DNA from: Paraliobacillus salinarum
GTDB taxonomy: Bacteria; Bacillota; Bacilli; Bacillales; Amphibacillaceae
Reading direction: 5' to 3'
Length of the DNA stretch: 64,000 bases
NCBI RefSeq assembly: GCF_014083865.1
Contig: NZ_JACEFA010000003.1
Location: forward strand, 62,001-126,000
The position numbers were made by a program, and so were the translations under genes. The notes beneath the pieces are model-generated. The model was not told the origin of the DNA, did no database searches, and worked only from the letters and a program-made list of their open reading frames with translations. Positions 18,973 through 28,481 of this stretch are shown here, one piece after another (positions within the stretch are counted from its first letter, which is position 1; each line of letters starts with the position of its first letter).

Positions 18973-21390
18973 TTATACATCTTCCTTTCCGTTCATTCTT
19001 AACTTGATTAAAGTAACTACACCTAAAGCAGCAATTCCTAACACTAGAATTTCTAACATTGTATCCATTCCACGGAAATCAACTAGAATAACATTAACAA
19101 CGTTGTCACCGCCACCTAAATCATGTGAATTTTCGATGAAATAATTTGAAATAGACTCAAATGGTTTCTTGTTACCGAATGCCATTGCACTAAGTGCCAT
19201 CGTTGTTACTAATGATCCTACACCTAAAGAAATAAATAGGTTAACCCATTTGAATGTTGGCTTTGATTTCTCTTTTCGTAATTCCGGTAAATGATAGAAA
19301 CATAACAAGAACAATGCTGTTGTAACTGTTTCAACAAGCAACTGTGTTAATGCCAAATCCGGAGCTCGGAACATAACGAAGAATAAAGCAACGAGAAAGC
19401 CTACAAACCCAACTGAGATAATCGCTGCAACACGATTGTTAATGAATGGAACTGCAAGTGCAGCTGCGGCAACGATTCCAACAAGTATCCATACATAAAT
19501 TGGTATTGGCGCTACATTCGTTGTATCAATCGCAAAAGCATTGAAATGATATAACGTATAGAATGCTAGAGCAATTAAGAAAACATTCATATAGACAAAG
19601 TAATCACGAAGTAACCCTGTCATTTGAAGATTAGTTACTTTAGCTGAACCTGAAACTAATTTATCTAAGAAACCGTCATATATATAATTGATTGGATCTT
19701 TTTTATGCAAGCGTAAAAACGCATAGATTTTTTGCCATTTTGCTAAAGTTAAATACATTAGGATTCCTACCGCAATGATAGTAAGTGTCATGTACAATGG
19801 CGGGTAGTTAAATCCATGCCATGCTGAAAAATGAATATCAAAACTCTCTATTCCAGTTAAGGAAGCCGGATAAATTGCTTTGACTGCTGGCTCAATAATC
19901 GTATTTGATAATACATTTGGGAAAAAGCCAAAAAACACAACTAAACTAGCTAACACGATTGGCGGTATTAACATACCAATTGGTGCTTCATGCGGTTTTT
20001 TCTCCAATTTTTCGGGTTGATATTTTCCTCTAAATGTTTTGAAAACAAGGATCATACTATAAACAAATGTGAATACACTTGCAACCCAAGCAACGACTGG
20101 GAATAAGATACCTAACGATTGCATATTAAAACTAGTAATATCTGTTGCATGTAACATACTTTCTAAAAACAACTCTTTACTCAAGAACCCGTTAAATGGA
20201 TAAATACCGGCCATAGAGAAAGCACCAATCACAGAGATAGTAAAGGTAATCGGCATAATTGTCATTAGCCCACCTAGTTTACGAATATCTCTTGTGCCTG
20301 TCTCGTGATCAACAATACCAGCGACCATGAACAAGCTACCTTTAAACGTAGAGTGATTAATTAAATGAAAAATAGCAGCTATTGTAGCTGCAGTAAATCC
20401 AGCTTTGTACCCATAAAAGGCCGCAGCAGAACCTACACCAAGCATGCTCATAATCATACCAAGCTGACTGATCGTTGAGTAAGCTAAAATTGATTTCAAG
20501 TCTGTTTGTCGAACCGCATTAAACGATCCCCATAGTAATGTAAATAGACCAAAACCGGAAACTAGCCAAAACCATTCAGACGAGCCTGAAAAAACAGGGC
20601 TTAAACGAGCAACTAAATAAATACCTGCTTTTACCATTGTGGCTGAGTGTAAATATGCACTTACTGGTGTTGGAGCTTCCATCGCATCTGGTAACCAAAT
20701 ATGAAACGGAAACTGTGCAGATTTAGTAAATGCACCAGCTAAAACTAATAACATCGCTGGAATAAATAAACTACTTTGGGCGATGACATCTGCTTGAGCA
20801 ATAATTTCAGTAATAGTAAATGTGCCTGTCATTACATAAAGTAATGAGAAGCCTGCAAGCATTGCAAAACCACCTGAAACGGTAATTAACATTGATTTTT
20901 GTGCACCATATCGAGATTTCTCTCTGTTGTACCAATAACCAATCAGCAATGCAGAAGATAGGCTAGTTAATTCCCAGAATACATATAGAACCATCAAGTT
21001 TCCAGAAAGAACAACACCTAACATCGCACCCATAAACATTAATAAATAAAAGTAAAAGTTATGTAGTGATTCTTTGTTTTTATCTAAATAGAAGATAGAA
21101 TACAAAACAACCAATGTACCTATACCTGTAATTAATAATGCAAATAGCAATGCTAATCCATCTAAATGAATATTAAAATTAATTCCTAAAGATGGAACCC
21201 AATTAAGCATGTGTGTAATTACTTCACCACTAGCCATAGTTGGAATAAACGTCAACAAGTAAACAAATAATACTGCCGGTAATACAAGCACAAACCATCC
21301 CGTATGAATAGATGATATTTTCTTATAAAAAAACGGGACTGTTAGTGCAAATAAAAAAGGGGCTATTATTGCTATATGTAATAATGACAA
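18973..21390 (-). CDS. mrpA: Mrp Na+/H+ antiporter subunit A
   Basis: Large membrane subunit (about 805 residues), homologous to complex I NuoL, with an extra C-terminal NuoJ/MrpB-like segment (DLALTQLLVETVTTALFLL). Proton-path residues lie in YVFWELTSLSSALLIGYWY and GAFTKSAQFPFHIWLPDAM. The TTG at 21390 (SLLHIAIIAP) is chosen because GAGGAGG lies nine bases upstream; a TTG at 21408 would lie on that ribosome site. First gene of the seven-gene operon, important for Na+ tolerance and pH homeostasis in alkaliphiles and halophiles. Confidence 0.96.
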   Translation of the reverse strand: MSLLHIAIIAPFLFALTVPFFYKKISSIHTGWFVLVLPAVLFVYLLTFIPTMASGEVITHMLNWVPSLGINFNIHLDGLALLFALLITGIGTLVVLYSIFYLDKNKESLHNFYFYLLMFMGAMLGVVLSGNLMVLYVFWELTSLSSALLIGYWYNREKSRYGAQKSMLITVSGGFAMLAGFSLLYVMTGTFTITEIIAQADVIAQSSLFIPAMLLVLAGAFTKSAQFPFHIWLPDAMEAPTPVSAYLHSATMVKAGIYLVARLSPVFSGSSEWFWLVSGFGLFTLLWGSFNAVRQTDLKSILAYSTISQLGMIMSMLGVGSAAAFYGYKAGFTAATIAAIFHLINHSTFKGSLFMVAGIVDHETGTRDIRKLGGLMTIMPITFTISVIGAFSMAGIYPFNGFLSKELFLESMLHATDITSFNMQSLGILFPVVAWVASVFTFVYSMILVFKTFRGKYQPEKLEKKPHEAPIGMLIPPIVLASLVVFFGFFPNVLSNTIIEPAVKAIYPASLTGIESFDIHFSAWHGFNYPPLYMTLTIIAVGILMYLTLAKWQKIYAFLRLHKKDPINYIYDGFLDKLVSGSAKVTNLQMTGLLRDYFVYMNVFLIALAFYTLYHFNAFAIDTTNVAPIPIYVWILVGIVAAAALAVPFINNRVAAIISVGFVGFLVALFFVMFRAPDLALTQLLVETVTTALFLLCFYHLPELRKEKSKPTFKWVNLFISLGVGSLVTTMALSAMAFGNKKPFESISNYFIENSHDLGGGDNVVNVILVDFRGMDTMLEILVLGIAALGVVTLIKLRMNGKEDV

Positions 21391-21637
21391 GAGCCCATAC
21401 CTCCTCAAAATTCAAAACTAAATTTTATCTTTATACACTACACGCAATGTTTTATTACAAGTAACATACAAACATAATGAAATTATACATGAATTAATTT
21501 TTAGTAGCAATTATGGCTACAATCGCTAAACACTCTTTTTCTCCTAATATTCATATAGGAAGAAAAGCAGAAAAAATATATTTTTAAATTTTTTATGACA
21601 CTTTGTTTTTAATCATTCGGATTAAGTTTATGATCAT

Positions 21638-21671
21638 AAGTAAAATCCGACCAATTGATCGGATTTTACTT
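21638..21671. terminator. Terminator after chemoreceptor 1
   Basis: Perfect 13-base arms AAGTAAAATCCGA/TCGGATTTTACTT with an eight-base loop, six bases past the gene end. The remaining ~240 bases up to mrpA are AT-rich, probably hold the mrp promoter, and show nothing else clear. Confidence 0.65.
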
Positions 21672-21677
21672 ACATAA

Positions 21678-23375
21678 TTACAGCTTAAATTTACGAACTA
21701 ATACTTTTAAGTGATCAGCCAATTTTGCTAATTGACCAGAATTATTTGCAACCTCTTCCATTGAACTACTCGTTTCCTGAATTGATGCTGCTGTTTGTTC
21801 TATTCCTGCAGCTGATTCTTCCGAAACAGAAGCGATATCCTCTAATCCACTACTCATTCGTTCACTGTTGCTATTAATAGTAGACAAATTATTTGAGATA
21901 TCTTTAATTTCAGATGCTAAAGTATTTAATTCTGAATCAATTTGTTCAAAAATACTACCCGTGTTTACCACTTGGTTCATTCCTGTTTCTACTTCTTTAT
22001 GACCACCTTCTAACGCTGTAGCCACTTGGTCTGTTTCAGTTTGGACGCTTGTCACAATTCGAGTGATGTCTGTAACAGATTGAGCTACTTGTTCTGCTAA
22101 CTTTCTAACTTCGTCTGCAACAACAGCAAAGCCTTTACCGTGTTCTCCGGCACGCGCTGCTTCAATCGCTGCGTTTAATGCTAGTAAATTCGTCTGTTCT
22201 GCAACATCTTTAATTACATTTACTAGCTTCGTGATTTCTTTCGATTGCTCGTCTAATCCTTTCACTTGGGTTACAGCATCCGAAACAACTTGGAAAATCT
22301 GTGCCATCTGCTGAATAGAGCTATCCATTTCTTGCTTACCACTCGAAACAAGATCAGTCATTGTTCTAGAAGAGTTATATATATTCTCCCCTTTTATATT
22401 TGCCTCAGTAATTTTTTGAGCGAAATCACTCATTGAAGCAGAGATATCACTCGTTGTATTCGCTTGAGATTCTGAACCTCTTGAAAGTTCCTCCATTGTC
22501 ACAGCAACTTGCTCACTCGCTTCTTTCACCTGGTCAGATGATTGTGTTAACTGTTCACTTTGGTGAGAGACAGTACTTGATACCGTTTGAATCTCATTAA
22601 CTATCTCTTTTAAATTCGCTTGCATTGTATTCATTGCATGCACCAAATCTGCAACTTCATCTCTTGTGTTTATTTCGAGCGGCTCTTCTTGTAAATCACC
22701 GGATGCGATTGTTACCATCCGCTCTTTCACTTTTTTAATCGGCTGTGTAATAATACGCGCTACGTATAAACCTGTTGCTATAGCAACAAAAAATATAATT
22801 ATTGCAGCGATAAATCCATACAAGTTAACATATTCAAAGTTAGTTACAATTCTATCGGAATCTTCCATTATATGTTCTTCTCTTTTTTCAACGAGTGTCT
22901 TGAAATCAGCAATGATTCGTTGAGCTACTGGCTCTGCCGTGTTTTTTAAATATGATGCAGCTTCTTCTTCGTTACCTCTTCTATATTCTGCAAACACATT
23001 TCTCTCTAATTGTTCTTGCCATTTAGCTGAGTCTTCTGCTAGCTTTCTAATTTCTGCAAAGCTTGATTCATCGGCAATTTCTTCTTCAAGCTTCTTACTT
23101 TTTTCTGTAATCTCATCAAATCTTTCTAAGTAACTCGCATCACCATATAATACATACCCTCTAGCTAACCCAATACGCTCACTAATATTAAATACTAGCG
23201 TCTCATCCGTTAGCAATGTGTTCAGATCTTCCTCTGTTATATTTTCGAAACTTGATTTTAACTGATAATTTGTAAGAATTGTAAATGTGCTATATGCAAA
23301 AATAAGTAGAACCAACAACAAAAAACCAACTAATATTTTCGTACGTAAAGACTTGAATTGAAAAAGTTTTTTCAT
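21678..23375 (-). CDS. Methyl-accepting chemotaxis protein (chemoreceptor 1)
   Basis: 565 residues: membrane helix (about 13-33), an all-helical extracytoplasmic sensor (about 34-182) with the CHASE3/four-helix-bundle-like sequence [15 protein letters not shown], a second helix (about 184-206), HAMP, then a long signalling coiled coil with the invariant hairpin tip [19 protein letters not shown]. Relays ligand binding to CheA/CheW. ATG start after AAGGGG. Related by paralogy to the receptor at 31339-33033. A good SigD-type promoter lies upstream. Confidence 0.95.
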   Translation of the reverse strand: MKKLFQFKSLRTKILVGFLLLVLLIFAYSTFTILTNYQLKSSFENITEEDLNTLLTDETLVFNISERIGLARGYVLYGDASYLERFDEITEKSKKLEEEIADESSFAEIRKLAEDSAKWQEQLERNVFAEYRRGNEEEAASYLKNTAEPVAQRIIADFKTLVEKREEHIMEDSDRIVTNFEYVNLYGFIAAIIIFFVAIATGLYVARIITQPIKKVKERMVTIASGDLQEEPLEINTRDEVADLVHAMNTMQANLKEIVNEIQTVSSTVSHQSEQLTQSSDQVKEASEQVAVTMEELSRGSESQANTTSDISASMSDFAQKITEANIKGENIYNSSRTMTDLVSSGKQEMDSSIQQMAQIFQVVSDAVTQVKGLDEQSKEITKLVNVIKDVAEQTNLLALNAAIEAARAGEHGKGFAVVADEVRKLAEQVAQSVTDITRIVTSVQTETDQVATALEGGHKEVETGMNQVVNTGSIFEQIDSELNTLASEIKDISNNLSTINSNSERMSSGLEDIASVSEESAAGIEQTAASIQETSSSMEEVANNSGQLAKLADHLKVLVRKFKL

Positions 23376-23425
23376 GTATGTATCCCCTTACCGTTAAATT
23401 TCGTACCTACTTTCTATATCGACTA

Positions 23426-23452
23426 TAATCGACAAATATTAATGGTACTTTA
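23426..23452 (-). promoter_or_regulatory. SigD-type promoter of chemoreceptor 1
   Basis: TAAA (23449-23452), 15-base spacer, GTCGATTA (23426-23433), close to TAAA-N15-GCCGATAT used by motility genes. Confidence 0.6.
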
Positions 23453-23525
23453 GGTCAAATTATTAGGAATTACATATTGAATATGCTTTAATAAGTTTAT
23501 TGAAATTATTATGAGGTGAATTATT

Positions 23526-23861
23526 ATGACTGCTTTTCCAAAAACGGAATCAATGGAACAATTAGACACATTCATTAAATCTAATGACGTCTCACTTGTT
23601 TATATTTCAAGAGAACAATGTAGCGTGTGTCATGGTTTACTTCCACAAATAGAATCAATCATGGAGAAATACCCGAAGATCGAAACCACTCAAGTTAGTG
23701 CTGATATAGTTCCTGAAGTTGCGGGTGCTTTTTCAATCTTCACAGTTCCAGTCGTACTAGTATTTGTTGAGGGTAAAGAATATTATCGTGGCGCTAGAAT
23801 CATACCATTAGAGCCTTTTGAAGAAAAAATCAAACAAATATATGACGGTTACTATGAGTAG
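23526..23861 (+). CDS. Thioredoxin family protein (YdfQ-like)
   Basis: 111-residue single thioredoxin domain without signal peptide. The redox motif is CSVC (Cys32, Cys35) rather than CGPC, with cis-proline in FTVPVVLVF. It resembles B. subtilis YdfQ. The Ser-Val pair suggests a different redox potential or partner than classical thioredoxin. Transcribed alone on the plus strand from AGGTG-type ribosome site. Convergent with the CBS-domain gene. Confidence 0.88.
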   Translation: MTAFPKTESMEQLDTFIKSNDVSLVYISREQCSVCHGLLPQIESIMEKYPKIETTQVSADIVPEVAGAFSIFTVPVVLVFVEGKEYYRGARIIPLEPFEEKIKQIYDGYYE

Positions 23862-23881
23862 CGCATATCTAACAAGGATCC

Positions 23882-24580
23882 TTAAGGAATATGAATAAGA
23901 TCATTTGTTGTTACCATACCTAGCAATTGTTCGGTTTGCTTACCACTTTCCGTAATTAGCAAAGCATCTAATCTTTTTTGTTGTTTTAATTGTCTGAGGA
24001 ATATATCTTCTGCTTCATAAATCGTCATTTGTTTGTTGATGAACAGATAATTTCTCGCCATTTGATCGTCTTGTATGATCTTTAAAATTCTAGTTTCTAA
24101 TAAATGATCAAAGGATGTATCTATGTTTCTTGCTAACCATTGCGTTATATGTTTGTCTGTAAGTAAACCAACAAATTGCTTGTTTCTATAAATAGGAAAT
24201 TGGGAATAGCCACTTTTCTTAATACTGTATAGTACTTGCTTAAATGTGTTATTTCCATCTAACGTGTGTAACTTTTTGGCAAATGTTGGAATAACTAACT
24301 TAGGAGCAGTAAGTTCTTCGGCAATCTTTTCAATTTGATTAACAATTTGATCATGCGGTTCTGCAATCGCGTAATGCGGCTCAGTTCTTTCGTGAATAAT
24401 TGCATTCCGTAATTCAGAGAACTCTAATAGATCATCCTGATATCTTTGAACTACTGGATTGGTATGGCTCAATCGTTGAACAGCACGATAAAAAGGAATA
24501 TATTTTTTCTCTTTAATTTCCTTATCAAAAAACTTCTCTATTTTATTAAATGCAATTACAAATCGATCTGCATTCTTCAT
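23882..24580 (-). CDS. CBS-domain protein with HEPN-like N-terminal region
   Basis: About 232 residues. Residues 1-110 are helical and contain ELRNAIIHERTEPH, where Arg58-x4-His63 resembles the HEPN motif. Residues about 112-232 are a tandem CBS pair (YSQFPIYRNKQFVGLLTD and LDALLITESGKQTEQLLGMVTTNDL), which binds adenosine nucleotides in other proteins. Start at 24580 follows AAAGGAG. The function is unknown. The HEPN assignment rests on one motif and helical character, so is tentative; the CBS call is firm. Confidence 0.8.
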   Translation of the reverse strand: MKNADRFVIAFNKIEKFFDKEIKEKKYIPFYRAVQRLSHTNPVVQRYQDDLLEFSELRNAIIHERTEPHYAIAEPHDQIVNQIEKIAEELTAPKLVIPTFAKKLHTLDGNNTFKQVLYSIKKSGYSQFPIYRNKQFVGLLTDKHITQWLARNIDTSFDHLLETRILKIIQDDQMARNYLFINKQMTIYEAEDIFLRQLKQQKRLDALLITESGKQTEQLLGMVTTNDLIHIP

Positions 24581-24645
24581 TGCAACCACTCCTTTTCATA
24601 CTATTTATTCTACCAAATAAGAAGACAAAAATAAGCTTTGCAATT

Positions 24646-24679
24646 AAAAAAAGATCGGATAGTAGTATTTCCGATCTTT
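24646..24679 (-). terminator. Terminator after chemoreceptor 2
   Basis: AAAGATCGGA/TCCGATCTTT arms with a 10-base loop and a T-run on the minus strand, 12 bases past the stop. Confidence 0.85.
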
Positions 24680-24690
24680 TTCGCGTGTGA

Positions 24691-26373
24691 TTAAATTTGA
24701 AAACGAGCAACTTCTTTCTCCAATTGCTCTGCTAAACGCGCTAACTCCTCAGCGGTATAGGATACTTCTTCCATAGCACTTAATGATTGTTGGGAAGACG
24801 CTGCCGTTTCCTCAACTCCAGCTGCGGATTCCTGTGATACAGCAGCAACATCTTGAATGGCCGTATCAATTTTCGAGCTATTTTGTACAATGTTCTCTAA
24901 GTGTGAAGCAACATTTTGTAGTCTACTGACTAACGTTGTATAAGATTCATCAATTTTTTCAAACACTTCTCCGGTTTGTTTAATTTGTTTTGACCCTTCT
25001 TCTACTGTTGTGTACCCATTACTTAAAACAGCTGTTGCTTCGTCTGAATGATTTTGGATCCGAGTTACAATAGTCGTAATACCTTGTACAGATTGGGTAA
25101 CTTGTTCAGCTAATTTCCTAACCTCATCGGCAACAACAGCAAAACCTTTACCATGCTCTCCTGCTCTAGCCGCTTCAATTGCAGCATTTAAAGCCAGTAA
25201 ATTAGTTTGTTCGGCAATGTCTTGAATAAACTGAACCAGCTTCGAAATCTCTTGTGATTCTTCATTTAATTGCTTCACTTTATCTACAGATTGATGAACC
25301 GTATCACGAATAGATTGAATCATTTCTACAGATTGATCCATGGATTCACTACCCTGTTTTGTTTGCGTTAAAATTCGCTTTGCTTCTTTTACTGTCGTGA
25401 CGTTTTCTTTATTTGCAAGATCAATTTTATTTAATAATTGATCCATGGATTCTGTTAACATCGTCGCACTATTGGCTTGCGACTCTGCTCCATCTGATAA
25501 TTCTTCCATTGTTGTTGCTATTTGTTTACTTCCTTCTTGTACTTCATTAGCAGACTGTGTTAATTCTTCACTTTGTGTAGTAACATTTGCAGTAGCTTGC
25601 TTGATTTGTTGCAGTACTTGTTGTAAGTTCTCTTGCATCTTGTTTGTAGCTAAAACTAACATCCCGATTTCGTCTTTTCGTTTTATGTTTAAAGGCTCAT
25701 TTGTAAGAACACCGTTAGCTACATCATCCATACGTCGGGCAACCTTTCTTAACGGTGTCCCTATACTACGACCCATAACCACACCAATTATTACAGCAGC
25801 AACAGTTGCTATAAGAATTAAGAATAATACATTAAATCTACTTTTCTCAAATTGACCCTTGTTTCTCAAGTTAAATTCTTGAATGTTTTTTTGATTAATT
25901 TGTAGTAGCTCATTTAAATTGCTACTTATATTGTTAAATTTATTTGAATCTTTGCTAATACCATCTAACGCCTTGTCATACTCGTTACTTCTAATATGAG
26001 CAATATTGCTTGAAACTCCATTAACTAATTCAGACCAGTCCGCTTTAAATAGCTGAAATAATTCTTGCTCATTTGTTGTAAGTGGAGCCTCGTTTAGACG
26101 ATCAATGTATTGAGTGATTTCTTCTGTGTTATCTTCCACCATAGTCGCATATCTTTCGTCTTCGTATAATGCAGCTGTTAAAAGATTCACTTGTGTATTT
26201 TCGACTAGACGTACAATCTGATTTAAATCTTCCATTGGTACAATTTTGTCAAAATACATTTCTTTTCCGTTTTGATTGATGTTTGATAAAGCTGTTACAG
26301 ATAATAATCCCATTACAATCATAATTAAAACAATAGATAAGGTTGTACCAATTAATTTCCCAGTAATTTTCAA
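24691..26373 (-). CDS. Methyl-accepting chemotaxis protein (chemoreceptor 2)
   Basis: About 560 residues. Membrane helix near the N-terminus, helical 4HB_MCP-like sensor ([23 protein letters not shown]), second helix around [24 protein letters not shown], and the signalling domain with the tip [19 protein letters not shown] and adaptation regions rich in Glu/Gln. The TTG at 26373 follows AAAGGAG; the upstream GTG at 26415 has no ribosome site. Cytoplasmic end signals to CheA. Confidence 0.94.
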   Translation of the reverse strand: MKITGKLIGTTLSIVLIMIVMGLLSVTALSNINQNGKEMYFDKIVPMEDLNQIVRLVENTQVNLLTAALYEDERYATMVEDNTEEITQYIDRLNEAPLTTNEQELFQLFKADWSELVNGVSSNIAHIRSNEYDKALDGISKDSNKFNNISSNLNELLQINQKNIQEFNLRNKGQFEKSRFNVLFLILIATVAAVIIGVVMGRSIGTPLRKVARRMDDVANGVLTNEPLNIKRKDEIGMLVLATNKMQENLQQVLQQIKQATANVTTQSEELTQSANEVQEGSKQIATTMEELSDGAESQANSATMLTESMDQLLNKIDLANKENVTTVKEAKRILTQTKQGSESMDQSVEMIQSIRDTVHQSVDKVKQLNEESQEISKLVQFIQDIAEQTNLLALNAAIEAARAGEHGKGFAVVADEVRKLAEQVTQSVQGITTIVTRIQNHSDEATAVLSNGYTTVEEGSKQIKQTGEVFEKIDESYTTLVSRLQNVASHLENIVQNSSKIDTAIQDVAAVSQESAAGVEETAASSQQSLSAMEEVSYTAEELARLAEQLEKEVARFQI

Positions 26374-26426
26374 ATTACTCTCTCCTTTACTTGTTACACT
26401 TCGATGTGATTTCACTCTACTTATAA

Positions 26427-26454
26427 CTATCGGAATAAAGTTGTCTAATGATTA
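26427..26454 (-). promoter_or_regulatory. Possible SigD promoter of chemoreceptor 2
   Basis: TCCGATAG (26427-26434) with TAAT 16 bases upstream (26451-26454). Weaker match than for receptors 1 and 4. Confidence 0.4.
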
Positions 26455-26499
26455 GAGATATGTCATTTATTTTGACGAGGAAATTATTGGTCTGAAAGC

Positions 26500-26530
26500 A
26501 AAAAAGAACCGATCTTGAGACCGATTCCTT
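26500..26530 (-). terminator. Terminator after wrbA
   Basis: GAACCGATCT/AGACCGATTC arms, with two G-U pairs in the minus-strand RNA, followed by a T-run. Confidence 0.75.
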
Positions 26531-26542
26531 TTTTTAATGAGA

Positions 26543-27142
26543 TTATCCATTTACAATTTTCGTTGTAGTTTCGACTAATCTTTTAGCTTGATGCTTAACA
26601 GCCGCTTGCACATCTTCTATCATTTTACCATCTTGTCCTTGAGTCACACTTGTTCCGTATGGATTACCACCTGCACTAAACACAGATTGATCAGAGTAAC
26701 CTGGAGGAACAATAATTGCTCCCCAATGCATCATTGACGTATATAAATTAAGCAATGTTGCTTCCTGACCACCATGCGGATTTGACGCTGAAGTCATCGC
26801 TGTCACTACCTTATTAACAGTCTTACCGGATCCCCATAGTCCTCCTTGAGAATCAATCACTGATTTCATTTGGGAAGGGACAGCACCAAACCTAGTTGGT
26901 ACGCTAAAGATAATTCCATCAGCCCATTCAAAGTCATCTGAAGTAACTTCTGGTACATCTTTCGTTGCTTCAATATGTGCTTTCCACGCTTCATTAGATG
27001 CTACAGCCGCTTCCGGAGCATTTTCAGGTGCACGAACTAACCGAACCTCTGCACCAGTTTCTTCAACCGCTTCTTTTGCCCAATTTGCTAGTTGATAATT
27101 AATTCCTGTTGAGCTGTAATATACAACTGCTACTTTTACCAT
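26543..27142 (-). CDS. wrbA: NAD(P)H:quinone oxidoreductase WrbA (flavodoxin-like)
   Basis: 199 residues, flavodoxin fold. FMN phosphate loop YYSSTGINYQLA near the N-terminus, FSVPTRFGAVPSQMK and TAMTSASNPHGGQEATLLNLYTSMMHWG are WrbA hallmarks. Two-electron quinone reduction avoids semiquinone and so limits oxidative stress (family knowledge). Start follows AAGGAGAG. Monocistronic, with its own terminator. Confidence 0.93.
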   Translation of the reverse strand: MVKVAVVYYSSTGINYQLANWAKEAVEETGAEVRLVRAPENAPEAAVASNEAWKAHIEATKDVPEVTSDDFEWADGIIFSVPTRFGAVPSQMKSVIDSQGGLWGSGKTVNKVVTAMTSASNPHGGQEATLLNLYTSMMHWGAIIVPPGYSDQSVFSAGGNPYGTSVTQGQDGKMIEDVQAAVKHQAKRLVETTTKIVNG

Positions 27143-27271
27143 TTGTCATCTCTCCTTTTTTATTTATTCTATACTTATCTAAATACCCAAATCGAGTAGA
27201 TTCACACTTATTATCTCGATTTCTAAATAAATCATACCAAAATATTATCTTGAATTCAAGATAAACGACTT

Positions 27272-27302
27272 TGGGACATTGGGGTCAGTCCCCAATGTCC
27301 CA
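27272..27302. repeat. REP-like palindrome, copy 1
   Basis: Perfect 13-base arms TGGGACATTGGGG/CCCCAATGTCCCA around TCAGT. Two further copies of this 31-bp element occur at 47287 and 48533. It abuts the -35 of the GMP reductase promoter. Confidence 0.85.
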
Positions 27303-27304
27303 TT

Positions 27305-27381
27305 TTGACAAGAAGGAGAAAATAGGTTAAATTATAAAAGTACGAACGTTTAAACAAATAAAGATAAAATTATTCGTTTTT
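27305..27381 (+). promoter_or_regulatory. guaC promoter with PurR-box-like inverted motifs
   Basis: TTGACA (27305-27310), 17 bases, TAAATT (27328-27333). Downstream, CGAAC (27343-27347, in AAAAGTACGAACGTT) and TTCG (27373-27376, before TTTTT) face each other in the arrangement of paired PurR boxes. Operator function is tentative. Confidence 0.45.
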
Positions 27382-27394
27382 AGGAGTGTTATTA

Positions 27395-28378
27395 ATGGAA
27401 AATGTATTTGATTACGAAGATATTCAACTAATTCCCGCAAAATGTATTGTGGACAGCCGATCCCAGTGTGACACGAGTATAACTTTAGGGAAACACACTT
27501 TTGATCTACCTGTCGTACCTGCAAACATGCAAACAATTATCGATGAAAATATTGCACTGTTTCTAGCAAAAAACAATTTCTTTTATGTTATGCACCGATT
27601 TGAGCCAGAGAAACGAATCGCTTTTATAAAAGATATGCATGCGCAACAATTAATTGCATCCATTAGTGTTGGTGTGAAATACGAAGAATACGATTTTATC
27701 AAACAGTTATCAGATCAACAGTTAATTCCTGATTATATTACGATCGATATTGCACATGGGCATTCTACTGCTGTTATTGAAATGATTCAGCACATTAAAT
27801 ATTATTTACCTGATACATTTGTTATCGCCGGAAATGTCGGAACACCAGAGGCAGTAAGAGAACTTGAAAATGCAGGAGCTGACGCAACAAAAGTTGGTAT
27901 AGGTCCCGGAAAAGTATGTATTACAAAAATTAAGACTGGATTTGGTACAGGTGGTTGGCAATTAGCGGCTTTAAAATGGTGTGCTAAAGCAGCAAGCAAA
28001 CCAATTATTGCTGATGGTGGAATCAGAACACACGGTGATATTGCAAAATCAATTCGCTTCGGCGCATCGATGGTTATGATCGGTTCTTTATTTGCAGGAC
28101 ATGAGGAATCACCAGGTGAAACGATTGAAAAAGACGGTAAACTTTATAAAGAATACTTCGGATCAGCCTCAGAGTTCCAAAAAGGCGAGAAGAAGAATGT
28201 TGAGGGTAAGAAAATGTATGTAGAGCATAAAGGCGCACTCATCGACACCCTTACTGAAATGAAACAAGACTTACAATCCTCTATTTCTTATGCAGGAGGA
28301 AATCGTTTAGAAGCAATTCGTACCGTTGATTATGTTGTAGTAAAAAACTCGATCTTTAATGGCGATAAAGTATATTAA
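27395..28378 (+). CDS. guaC: GMP reductase
   Basis: Cytoplasmic NADPH-dependent enzyme that deaminates GMP to IMP, balancing guanine and adenine nucleotides. 327 residues in an IMPDH/GMPR TIM barrel without CBS insert. The catalytic Cys175 is in [11 protein letters not shown], followed by [29 protein letters not shown] forms the phosphate site. The Thr-rich GFGTGG segment favours GMP reductase over IMPDH. ATG 27395 follows TAGGAG; an in-frame GTG at 27386 is too close to it. Confidence 0.94.
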   Translation: MENVFDYEDIQLIPAKCIVDSRSQCDTSITLGKHTFDLPVVPANMQTIIDENIALFLAKNNFFYVMHRFEPEKRIAFIKDMHAQQLIASISVGVKYEEYDFIKQLSDQQLIPDYITIDIAHGHSTAVIEMIQHIKYYLPDTFVIAGNVGTPEAVRELENAGADATKVGIGPGKVCITKIKTGFGTGGWQLAALKWCAKAASKPIIADGGIRTHGDIAKSIRFGASMVMIGSLFAGHEESPGETIEKDGKLYKEYFGSASEFQKGEKKNVEGKKMYVEHKGALIDTLTEMKQDLQSSISYAGGNRLEAIRTVDYVVVKNSIFNGDKVY

Positions 28379-28385
28379 ATCTCAT

Positions 28386-28422
28386 AAAAAACAAGGCCGA
28401 ATTAGATTAGGCCTTGTTTTTT
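28386..28422 (+). terminator. Terminator after guaC
   Basis: AAAACAAGGCC/GGCCTTGTTTT arms with an 11-base loop and T-run, eight bases past the stop. Likely also works toward the minus-strand gene. Confidence 0.88.
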
Positions 28423-28481
28423 ATAAACGATGCATGTAGACTTCAAATCCAGTAACAAATAAATTCCACAAGTGCATGTAG

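Noticed and set aside
25445-25855. 136-codon plus-strand frame inside chemoreceptor 2
   Set aside because: Antisense shadow of a long, conserved MCP; its Ser/Thr/Ala/Cys-rich make-up is typical of reverse frames.
27272-27302. REP-like palindrome as a simple terminator
   Set aside because: It lies upstream of guaC without a T-run, and the same sequence recurs at two other intergenic places, so a repeat family explains it better.
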